From Galeruca laticollis (Eukaryota > Arthropoda > Insecta > Coleoptera > Chrysomelidae): a DNA stretch of 64,000 nucleotides. The stretch is from contig OY998185.1 of NCBI GenBank assembly GCA_963921935.1, positions 34,440,487 through 34,504,486 of the forward strand, written 5' to 3'. The translations under genes were made by a program, and so were the position numbers. Below, piece after piece: positions 11,020 to 20,254 of this stretch. Within the stretch, counting starts at the first letter, position 1, and each line of letters starts with the position of its first letter. A model generated the notes under the pieces. That model worked only from the letters and a program-made list of their open reading frames with translations. It was not told the origin of the DNA and searched no databases.

Positions 11020-12280
11020 CCCCCACTCCTCGGAGAAAAAAAAATTCGAAGAATTACTTTTTTTCTGTAAACCTGAACAGCCTACAAAGAAAAAGTAGCC
11101 AAAACAATAGGAATGTGGTGACCAGATAAAAGAAGATGTGTGCTTACAAATTCAAGAAATTAAAAGAAGATAAATAATAAGAAGGAAGGAACATATCCAA
11201 TGAATGTCCAAGAATTGTTGCTTTATAATTCAATACTTCAATTCATTTTGAAAACTAACAAATGTAAAAAAAATATAATAGGTGCTTAGGCCTATTATCA
11301 AAAATAACCAAAAGATTAAATTAGAAGGGTAGCCTCTACCAAAATATGAGACGCTAAACGCCAAAAAAAAATCAGAGGAATAACCTCCACTTAGAATATG
11401 AAATGCTAAACGCTTTAGCAAAATATTCAAGAAAAAAATTAGAGAGGTAGCCTCTAATAAAATATGAAATGATAACATCTCAACGATATGACAAGAGAAT
11501 AACTATATTCTTCGTCTAGAAAAAATAATCACTAAATGTGATAAAGGGTGGTTAAGATCTCAGGTACACTAACCTCAAAAGAAAAAAACTGAAGTAACCA
11601 AAAAGACATAAGGAAGAAGTATTAGGTGAGCAAGACCAACTCAGAGTCATAGATAGATGAGAGCATCGATCATGCAGGAAAAACCTCGCGAGACATGTTA
11701 ATCGCGTCGTGGTTATTTATTCCCCACAATCAACTTCGCATCTCTACAACTACCGAAGTGTAGACATGATAGTCCAACAACTACATTCCTTGCAAATGGA
11801 AACAAAAGAATCAACAAAATCAAAAGAGAAAAGAAAATAAAAAACGAATAAATTTTTGAGCAAGCTCGGGTAATTAACAAACCCAGCGTTATGTAGAAAC
11901 GCCACAACTAAAATGGAAATTTCCAAAGAAAATTCCTTAGAGAAAAAATGACTGGATCTCCAGATTTATAACACCGTGATGCATGCCCATGCGACACATC
12001 CTTCCAGTGCGATAACATGACAAGTCATCAATTCACCCTTTCGGAAAAACGGCGTCCCGTAGGTACGATACGTTATGGGTCGATGGCACACCATGACACA
12101 CCTCTGAAAGTCAGATTTCCACTTAAAGATGTCACAAAAATAGCATCACGCCTGTCACAGAACTAGTCCTCAACAAAAAAACAAAATCAAGGAAATCTTT
12201 TTTAACAGGAATGCGAAATTTACTATGAAAAAATTTTTTAACGTGACCAAAAATGTGTATGTGTGTGTAATTAAAATACA

Positions 12281-13016
12281 CTCAGGTAGTGAATTCGGCC
12301 TTAGTTTCACTATTTTTTATTACCTCACTTGGGATAAGGTGAATTAACAAACAAAATTTTGGGACAAATGGATTTATTTGACACACAATAATAAATTTAC
12401 AAAAACCGTACATTCTTAATACAAATACGAATAAATATCAGTTATATAGTAAAAATGTCCAACTCAATATTTTATATATACCAAAAATAAGTTAGGGACT
12501 TATCTTGAGAAGACTCGGGACGTACAGCTCGCAGCAGTGGTCGAGGGTTCTTGAGCCGTTGTTGAATGGACTTGGACGATGTGGTCTGATGAGTGGATCT
12601 TGTAGACGGTCTGTAGAGGTCCTTATGTTAAACTCAGAAACGGTCCTTATAGTAGACGGTCCTTAGGGTCGGTACAGGCTAAAGCGGTCCTTAAAGTAAA
12701 CGGTCCTTAAAGTAAACGGCCCTTAAGGTAAATGGTCCTTACGGCTGCAGAGCAGCGAAGAGAGTTAAAAATCACACACACATGATATTTAACAGAGAAT
12801 GCTGATTAACTTTTTAGCGAAGAAATGGATAAAAGAGACCGAGTTCCACGTCAATCGTAGTTTAAATAGACATTTAGAGATAGTAAAAACAATCAACAAT
12901 ACGTTCCTTATATTCGAAATAATAGGATTTGAGATTAGAGGTGGAATTAGCCGACGAATAAGTAACGCTCCAAAATAATTGATGAAAATAGTAACATGTC
13001 TCAGCGACATGTTACA
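12281..13016 (-). repeat. LTR C (5' LTR in element orientation)
   Basis: It is 736 bp, ends in TGTTACA at 13016 and is followed by the CTAC target duplication. Its mariner-free site reads CAGTTATATAGTAAAAATG, exactly what LTR A becomes after excising the mariner and one TA. The minisatellite lies at about 12610-12740. Confidence 0.85.
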
Positions 13017-13746
13017 CTACAAACAGCTAGACAAAAACATATTAATAACATCGGACTCCTACAGTCCTGTCAAAGGAATAAAACAACTATTTCCTTCTCA
13101 CTAAATACTTTTAGACGTTAAAGAAGAACTTTACAGACTTCAGAAGACACGCGTTGAAATACAGGTCCTGTGGGTCCCTTTTCGTGTAGGCATACCATCC
13201 AATGAAAAAGTTGACAAAATTGCACGACACTCTACAAGCAACAAAAATCTACCATATTTTGGAGAAGTTCCAGTTGCCGATTTCAAACCAGTTATAAAAG
13301 ATTTTGTATGAGATATATGGCAAAAACGATGGGAAAGAACCAATACGCTTCTTAAAGAAATCAAGCCATCAGTAAAATGTTGTCTTACTCTTCCATAGAA
13401 CAGAAAACACCAAATTGTTTTAAACAGGCTAAGAATAGGACATTCAGCCCTCACACACCAGCATTTGTTAAATCAAGAACCACCAAAGCAGTGTTTAACG
13501 TGTGATGTGGTTCTAACCATAAAACATATACTATTGGATTGTACTCATTTAAGTGTTAGAAGAATAGCTAACAACATTCCGCCTAACAGGAACATGAACA
13601 CATTAAGTGAAAACAAATTATGAAAAAGTGCTCAAATTTCTGGAAGACTCCAATTTCTATTATAAAATATAAACATCTATTGTATGTTTTTTGACCGCGC
13701 TCATAACCCTCGAGGTTGATGCGGCAAATAAAAATAAATAAAAAAA
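13017..13746 (+). pseudogene. jockey-type LINE fragment, RNase H end, zinc motif and 3' UTR (right half)
   Basis: KQLDKNILITSDSYS, then VEIQVLWVPFRVGIPSNEKVDKIA, completes the RNase H domain begun at 6405-6756. A C-terminal cysteine motif (CLTCDVVLTIKHILLDC) and RLRIGHSALTHQHLL are typical of jockey-clade ORF2. In-frame stops are present near 13110, 13308 and 13396. The 3' UTR (CCTCGAGGTTGATGCGGC) ends in an AATAAAAATAAATAAAAAAA-type tail near 13746, the expected LINE 3' terminus. Confidence 0.8.
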
Positions 13747-13805
13747 AGTTAAGATATTATTAGCCCTCTGGGGATATATTGGATATCTTCCTCCCATTTA
13801 ATATG

Positions 13806-14880
13806 TTAAGCCCCAAGCGTACCACATTGGTACACAACGGTGTTTTCTCAGGGACCGTGCGTACCTAATACGGCCGCAGTATGTGATCGCGATCAAACTA
13901 CTGTGGCTCTCCCAGGACCACAGGTAACGTGATTTCTTATGGATTATCAGAATAGTTTAGTGGGTGTTAAACTCTAAATTTGCTTGGTTCATGAAAATTG
14001 TGACGTTTAATATTTTATTTAGTTTATGTAGTTAACACTCTGTATGTATCAATTAAACATAATTGTCGGTGTCTTTGGTATTTGATAATTGTTAAAAACG
14101 TTAGAAAATGAATGAATAGAAATAAGGCGTTGTCACTTGATGAACTTAGCCGTATATTGGATGACCACGATTTAGTGATACAATTTCATGACACCACAAT
14201 CGTAGATCCGACATATGAGGAGAGTGATTTCGACTCCGAGGGTAGTAATAACGATATATAGAGATCCCGAAAAAGTAACAATAACTAATTCTACGACCAA
14301 TGCCCGGTACCAGCTCGAGTTCTGTTGAAGTAATTGGAGAATGTGAGTTTTCAGGGAATTTTAACCATAGTTTAAATTGACTATTCCTTTTTTCGTATTT
14401 CAGAAAAATACGATTCATCGGGTGAAAACGTGGAAAAAAATAATGCAGTATTTATTTTAACAAATAACCGAATACAGTAGAGTGAGGCGTGTAGTTCCGG
14501 ACATCTAAATAAATTTGCTTTTACGGAAATTCCAGAATTTAATCCCGAAGAGATAGTGAAACTTCAAGGACGTGCACGTGAACCAGTTGATTTTTACTTA
14601 TTGTTTATTGACGAATTTACTCAGGATATGTTGTTTGAGGAAACCAATAAGTATGCGGAACCAAAAATAGTAGAGGGGATTATTGATAAGTCAATTACCA
14701 AACATTCGCTTGTAAATAACTGAAAGCCTACAAGAAAAGGTGAATTATTTCGTTTTCTTGATTTAATTATTTGGATGGGGTTAGATAAAAACCCGAAGCT
14801 GAGAGATTACTGGAGTACAAATATTCTATAAGTAGAAGAAATTTTAAAAATATGTGGTATAGAAGTTTGTTTCAAAGTAG
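13806..14880 (+). mobile_element. Decayed piggyBac-like element
   Basis: TTAA at 13806-13809 is followed by CCCCAAGCGTACC-like sequence, as expected for a piggyBac end. A plus-strand N-terminal reading from about 14116 (NKALSLDELSRILDDHDLV) follows. Next come FAFTEIPEFNPEEIVKLQG, PVDFYLLFIDEFTQDMLFEE and FLDLIIWMGLDKNPKLRDYW, which match the N-terminal half of piggyBac-type transposases (DDE_Tnp_1_7). Stops and frameshifts are frequent, for example near 14260, 14720 and 14829. The catalytic half and the right terminus are missing; the copy fades out before the Penelope cluster at 15.05 kb. Confidence 0.7.
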
Positions 14881-15049
14881 TTGATAGCACAGAGCGCCTA
14901 TAATAAACGGAAAACGGAAGTCTGGTGTCTCAAAAAATGTTTTCTCGTATTTATCTTTTTACAATGTATCTAGACTAAGAAGAACGGAATTGTGACCAGG
15001 TCACCCGGTAATCGGTCAACTAACAATAGGTAATAAAATGCAAATGAAA

Positions 15050-17033
15050 GCATAAAATTGGAATAAAGGAGTGAGGTTACTTACTCGTCAGGTAATACTA
15101 AAGTGAATCCACGAAATTGTCCATACAACGAAAACCAGTTGGACATAATAAAATACAACTAATTAATTAAAAAATGCTTATCTAAAATCCATCCCTATAA
15201 GGGATTATTAATGATTAAAAATTACAAATCCAACATGATGTGTTGAAGTCGGCCGGCTAACAAATCAACTTGTGCGTACAGAATACCTAGGAGCGAAGTT
15301 CCGTTGACATGGAACTATTGATTCTATGGAATAAGAAAAGGAGCAATGTTTCTGATAGCCAAAACCACTGAAACAAGAAACAAAGCAAGAGGACAGTCTA
15401 ATGAGAACACACTCTTAACCTGAGTCAAGTAACCGTGATAAACAGTAACACAATTCCTTCTTTTTTATTTATTATGAGGCACATTTAGGACAAAAAGAGA
15501 GTCACAACTCAATTCTATTGTTAACACCAGTCTAATGAGAACCAACAACAGTAAAGAGCTAAGAGATTTATCTAATTAGTGAATTAAGCAGATTTTATAC
15601 TAATATACAAATAAACCTCTGTCTACAGAAGTGAAAAGCATCGACACCACCGATCGCAAAAGATATCTATGAATTTAATTTGTTGATGAAAACTGAACGA
15701 TCAAAATTATTTGTCTGTGTATTCAAACATGAAAAAGTTATGCAACAAAGACAGGAAATACTCACAAACCACGCAAGAAGAATCAAGTCGAGGGGGCAGT
15801 CTAATGAGAACTAACCCCTAACCTGAGTCAAGTAACCACAGCCCTCTTTTTTATTTATTATGAGGCACATATAAGAAACAAAGAGAACTCCAACTAAATT
15901 CCATCAATAAAGCAGTTCAATGCGAACCAATAATAATGAAGAGTTGAGAGATTTATTGAATTAGTGAATTGAACACCCTTTATGCCCATAAACACATAAA
16001 AGCTTCGAAACAATCGATCGCAAAAGTAATCTATAAAATTGAATTTGTTGATGAAAATTGAACGATCAAAATCATTTGTCTATGAATTCAAAGGAGAAAA
16101 AGTTATTCAATGAAGACAGCAAAGACTTACCAACTACAAACCACGTAAGAAGAATCAAGTCGAGAGGACAGTCTAATGAGAACCAACTCTTAAGAACCCA
16201 ATTCAAGCAAATGTGATAAAGAAGCCTAGCAAGACCCCTGAAGTGTTGATTAAAGAGGAAACCCCAATGGAAATGAACCTGTCAACCGAATCCACCTTAA
16301 GAATAACGAAATTCTGCTCTCTTCTATTAATAACCTTGAATGAGACGGTCAATGATGTGTAGATTTTACTGATTATTAACTGCTATCTGCTTCAGAACAC
16401 TCACCTCAGCATGATAATCACTCTCCGACAATGGAATACTTAGAAGCCTATGGATATAACAATTGAAAGATGCCATTTTATGTTGGTGTAGATGGCAAGA
16501 GGAACTTGGTATGTCATGGTCTGTCTGTGTAGGTTTCCTATGTATACTGTAAGACAATTTGTTGGAGTATTTGTGAATTGTTATGTCTAAAAAATTCAAT
16601 TCACTGTCACTCTCAACCTCAAGTGTGAACTTTATCCTAGGATGTACTTGATTTATTTTTGATAATAGATTATTGAAAGTTTCTACACTACCATCCAAAG
16701 AAACCAGACAATCATTCACATACCTAAATCAATACAGGATCTCCCTATTGTTGTCTGAAAGAATAAATTTATTTTCCAAATTGTTCATGAAAATGTCAGC
16801 TAGAAAAGATGAAAGACAACTTCCCATGGCCAGCCCATCAGGTTGTTGATAGTATTTATTATTGAATACAAAAAAAATTTGTGAAAGGAAAAAACTAAGA
16901 ATAGTCAAAATGGAATTGGTGCGATCCTCATTCACCTGAGCTGACAGGAAGGCCTCTTTTACAAGAGGTGAAGGGAACAGATGTGAACAGGTTGCTAACA
17001 TCAAAAGATACCATCAAGCAGTTAGAATTGGAA
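15050..17033 (-). mobile_element. Inverted, 5'-truncated Penelope-like element lacking GIY-YIG
   Basis: The minus strand carries the last part of a Penelope RT: KYYQQPDGLAMGSCLSSFLA, YRFRYVNDCLVSLDGSVET, then RIKFTLEVESDSELNFLDI and RKPTQTDHDIPSSSC. The YVDD motif is YVND, so one catalytic Asp is lost. After the RT end the sequence jumps at GTTCATTTCCATT from the homologue of 19830 to that of about 21180, deleting the whole GIY-YIG region of the sister copy. The 3' untranslated repeats up to about 15060 follow. Its truncated RT abuts, head to head, the 5' terminal repeat of the plus-strand copy at 17034. Such inverted truncated copies are common for Penelope elements. Confidence 0.8.
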
Positions 17034-17150
17034 GGTTTACTTCCTTGTGGGTAAGCACTGATGATGACTTGACAGTCGAGAGCGCTTTGCTACGATTTTA
17101 AAATTTTATTAAAATTCACACGAAATACAACAAAAGTTTTATTTAACTAA
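17034..17150 (+). repeat. 5' pLTR of the Penelope-like element
   Basis: It matches 22436-22555 in the same orientation: TAAGCACTGATGATGACTTG, then AGCGCTTTGC, then TTTTAAAATT and CACACGAAATAC. It includes a hammerhead motif with one core mutation. Confidence 0.8.
17051..17095 (+). ncRNA. Hammerhead ribozyme motif, 5' pLTR (core mutated)
   Basis: The core CTGATGA is at 17058-17064. Stem II GACT/AGTC with loop TGAC is at 17066-17077. GAGA stands where GAAA is required (17078-17081), followed by the palindromic stem III GCGC and the cleavage triplet region CTT. Stem I has GCA pairing with TGC. The A-to-G change in GAAA should inactivate it. The layout is type I with a tiny palindromic stem III, as known for Penelope pLTR ribozymes. 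Confidence 0.65.
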
Positions 17151-17474
17151 TTTTGAGATGTGTTCACAGCTTGAAGGGTTTTAATTGTTTGACTACAGTA
17201 TGTTAGATATTGCTGTTAAATATAGGAAGCTTTTCATAAAGAGGTCCATGATTGAGTTGGATATTTGGTTTGTAAACCGATGCATCAGTAAACAGGTTAC
17301 ACCTACATTTGCTAAAGTTAAAATTTCCAGAAATGTTAATCAAGATACTAAATCTAAATTGGAATAGGAATTGTTGAAACAAACAATATGTAAACATTAT
17401 GCAAAACTTAACTTGATTATCAATATAGGTGAGGGTAAATATATTAAAATCCTTAAAATTCGTACAAGTTTTTT

Positions 17475-17529
17475 AATTACCACATGCCAACTAGTTTCGA
17501 CTTAACAAGTCATCATCAGGGCGGGTAAG
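17475..17529 (-). ncRNA. Hammerhead ribozyme, intact core (nested Penelope)
   Basis: On the minus strand the core is complete. CTGATGA is at 17513-17519. Stem II GACTT-GTT-AAGTC has 5 perfect pairs. GAAA is at 17495-17498. The palindromic stem III ACTAGT comes next, with U as the nucleotide 5' of the predicted cleavage. Stem I is GCC/GGC plus an outer TTACC/GGTAA helix across an internal loop. This is the best preserved hammerhead of the window. Known Penelope hammerheads have the same type I layout with a 2-bp or dimer-forming stem III. Confidence 0.8.
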
Positions 17530-17690
17530 CTACAATTATTATGGTAAATTTAATTTAGCAAATCGAATTCTATTCAAACAACTGTAACTTACCAGTCAAT
17601 TAAAAAAATTTCCACAGGACGTATAACAACATGAATTCAAAATAAACAGCGAAAACAATACAAGACAACAGAACTAGACGAACTAACGTT

Positions 17691-18131
17691 TTAAATAATT
17701 GGATCATTAACACACTCAAGTGACGATAACTTTTTATAATCTAAAATTCTAAACAGTGGCGGAACTTCAATAGTTGATTTTAAATTTAATGATATAGTAT
17801 TTTCATTATTAATTGATTTAAAAATTTCTAAGTTCTCCAAAGCGTTCAGTCTAGTTCCATGTTCACCAGCATGTAAAATTTTAAAATTTTCATCCACCAC
17901 AAAAGAATGGTTATTAAGTTGTAAATGTCTGTAGAAAACAGAACTATTCCTTGTCAAATGTTCTTGGATTCTCAACTTAAACCTCCTACCACACTGCCCT
18001 ATGTATTCGGCGGTGCAATTGTTACAAGTCAACCTATAAACCCCACTTCTATCAAGTTGTGAAATTGGGTCTTTGGTTCGAGAAAAGATAGTTTTTAAGT
18101 TTAGTGGAGATTTGAAGGCTACTTTATATTC
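17691..18131 (-). pseudogene. GIY-YIG endonuclease end of the nested Penelope
   Basis: An open frame of about 145 codons with no break inside reads SGVYRLTCNNCTAEYIGQCG, the GIY-YIG motif with two cysteines between. Then come RRFKLRIQEHL (active-site R and E in R.QEH) and SVFYRHLQLNNHSF (the HL..N.H block), ending with a stop before 17691. All nuclease signature residues I can see are intact, in contrast to the surrounding copy. It is only the C-terminal part of a pol protein and so has no start of its own. Confidence 0.8.
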
Positions 18132-18433
18132 TTGATTAATTGGCAATTGAAAAATTGTTATGATAGTTTAGTGGGAAGGATTGATTTATTTAATTTACAG
18201 GATTTCTTCAATTATGTGGTGAATGAGGTGAGTTGGGCTAAGAAGCGTAAATTTTACAAGATTATTAGAAAACTCAATGGGTTAATTACAAAAGAGCATG
18301 AATTTTATAAGAACAGAAAGAGAAGCACCAAGAAGTTTTCTGATTTTGTTTTTCATGATAGAAAAATAATCTTTCTGACATTTTGTTTCATGATGATGAG
18401 ATGTATTTGTTGGGACTGGGAATTTAATTTCCA

Positions 18434-19732
18434 TTGAGCAGTCGGGTTTCTGAGAGTGAGCTTTTGAATTTTGCTGTCGAGCTTGACGTTGTTATCGAGC
18501 AGTTATCGGAGGATAGTCGGGTCAAGGAGATGATTAGGAATTATGTTCAGAACCGTATGTATGGTTTCAAGCGTAGTAAACAAAAGTTTCTAGATTATAG
18601 CCAGAGATACATAAATTCAGTTCTCAAAGGTATTAAGTCGAAGATATCGGTTAATGATCTTGTTTTTTCAAAAGCTGATAAAGGAAATTGTTTGGTCATC
18701 CTCAATAGATCGGATTATGTTGATAAGGTAGAGTCATTTCTTTCTGAGCATAGTTTCAAAGTTTTGAAAACGAATCCAATTAACTCTCTGATAGCTAGGA
18801 TTAAGTCATTTTTGAGTAAGAAGAAGGAATTCTTCATTCAACATTCAGCCCCACGTTCTCTTATATCTAGTAATCCGGTCATGCCTCGCTTTCATGGTTT
18901 TCCAAAGATTCACAAAGTAGACATTCCTATCAAAGCAGTGGTGAGTTTCTTGAACATTCCAGTCTCCATTTTGGCCACATTTATACATAAACTCATAGGA
19001 GAGTTAACTAATTTGAGACCTGCACATTCTGTTGCTAATACCTTGGATTTGGTCAATAAATTGAACAGTTTAGATTTTCCTTCCGATTCTAATTACTTGA
19101 TGGTATCTTTTGATATTAGAAACTTGTTCACATCTGTTCCCAAATTGGAAACTTTACCTGTTGTAAAAGAGGCCTTACTGTCAGCTCAGGCGGATGAGGA
19201 TCGAACCAATTTTATTTTCACTATTCTTAGTTTTTGCCTTTCACAGAATTTTTTTTGTATTCAATAATAAATACTATCAACAACCTGATATGCTGGCCAT
19301 GAGAAGTTGTCTTTCACCATTTCTAGCTGAAATTTTCATGAACAGTTTGGAAAGTAAATTTATCCTTCCAGACAACAATAGGGAGATCCTGTATCGGTTT
19401 AGATATGTGGATGATTGTCTGGTTTTTCTGGATGGTAGTGTAGAAACTGCCAATAATCTATTATCAAAAATAAGTTCACACTTGAGGTTGAGAGTGACAA
19501 TAAATAGAATGTTTTAGACATCACAATTCACAAATAAAAATTGTCTTACAGTATATATAGGAAACCTACACAGACAGGCCATGTCATTCCAAGTTCCTCT
19601 TGCCATTCACACCAACATAAAATGGCAGCTTCCAATTGTTATGTTCATAGGCTTCTAAGTAATCCATTGTCGGACAGTGATTATCATTCAGAGGTGAGTG
19701 TTCTGAAGCAGATAGCAGTTGATAACCAGTAG
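18434..19732 (+). pseudogene. Penelope reverse transcriptase, frameshifted
   Basis: SKADKGNCLVILNRSDYVDK, then PRFHGFPKIHKVDIPIKAVV, LMVSFDIRNLFTSVP, KYYQQPDMLAMRSCLSPFLA and RYVDDCLVFLDG give the RT blocks in order. SFDI and YVDD carry the catalytic aspartates and are intact. A frameshift near 19250 separates the fingers from the palm. Another near 19500 precedes YSIYRKPTQTGHVIPSSSC. An N-terminal frame begins at 18434. It is related to the telomerase group of RTs. Confidence 0.88.
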
Positions 19733-19804
19733 AATACACACATCATTGACCGTCTCATTCGCAAGGTTATTAATAGAGGAGAGCAGAATTCGGCATTTCC
19801 TTAG

Positions 19805-20254
19805 GTGGATTCGGTTGACAGGTTCATTTCCATTCCTCTTTTGAATAACAACATTTCAATAAAAATAGCAAGGCGTAATAACAATTATATAGAAGATGTA
19901 AAAATCTCCTACAAAGCGTCTAACGTTGTGGGTAGACATTTGGCGAATTCTAAGGATAGAATTGATAGGCTTTTAAAAAGTGGAATTTATAAGCTTGAGT
20001 GTGGTGATTGTGAGGGAACCTATATTGGTAGAAATTGTAGACCTTTGAAAACTCCTATATCGGAAGATTTGAATCCGAATATGGATTCTGCTTTTGGACA
20101 TCATTTAAGATTCAACAAATACAACTTTAGCCCTGGTAAGAATTCGACAATTTTTTATGGAGTCACTCTTAGAAATTATGAGAGATTGGATTTTCTTGAG
20201 GACATACACACAAATAATGAATTGTCAGTTAGTAGACTCTATCTGAACACTTAA
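19805..20254 (+). pseudogene. Penelope GIY-YIG endonuclease domain
   Basis: In-frame stops near 19730 and 19803 separate this from the RT. LKSGIYKLECGDCEGTYIGR carries the GIY and YIG signature, and a catalytic-type Arg/Glu region follows (LKTPISEDLNP, where R..EH is expected). The residues that normally form the active-site Arg and Glu look degraded. The nuclease nicks target DNA for target-primed reverse transcription. Confidence 0.85.

Larger units (their letters stand above)
6757..13016 (-). mobile_element. Non-coding LTR element with three LTRs and two internal regions (LARD-like tandem)
   Basis: The order is LTR A (6757-8953, split by a mariner), internal 1 (8954-10295), LTR B (10296-11019), internal 2 (11020-12280), LTR C (12281-13016). 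The ends are TGTCACA...TGTTACA and the flanks are CTAC at 6753-6756 and 13017-13020. Minus orientation is indicated by a purine tract (GAGGAGTGGGGGTG on the minus strand) just before the LTR start TGTAACATGTC. A TATA-like TATATATAAAATA followed about 85 nt on by AATAAA in each LTR supports it. The internal regions (about 1.3 kb) have no recognisable gag or pol, only short hydrophobic chance ORFs, so the element needed another element's enzymes. Three LTRs with two interiors is the expected product of LTR-LTR unequal exchange. Confidence 0.8.
17420..18131 (-). mobile_element. 3' end of a second Penelope-like family nested in the first
   Basis: This 712-bp minus-strand insert is flanked by TTGATTA at 17413-17419 and 18132-18138. 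The host reading frame closes exactly when the insert and one TTGATTA are removed. It holds a GIY-YIG domain and, downstream, a hammerhead motif. The RT is absent, so it is a 5'-truncated insertion, the usual outcome of target-primed reverse transcription. Confidence 0.82.
17185..18437 (+). pseudogene. Penelope ORF, N-terminal region (interrupted)
   Basis: FDYSMLDIAVKYRKLFIKRS continues to an in-frame TAG at 17365-17367 and on to HYAKLNLI at 17418. It resumes at 18132 with INWQLKNCYDSLVGRIDLFN once the 712-bp insert and one TTGATTA are removed. LRKLNGL-type and F.FHD-type strings near 18270-18380 are followed by a frameshift. The function of this N-terminal part is not well defined in the family. 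Confidence 0.7.
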
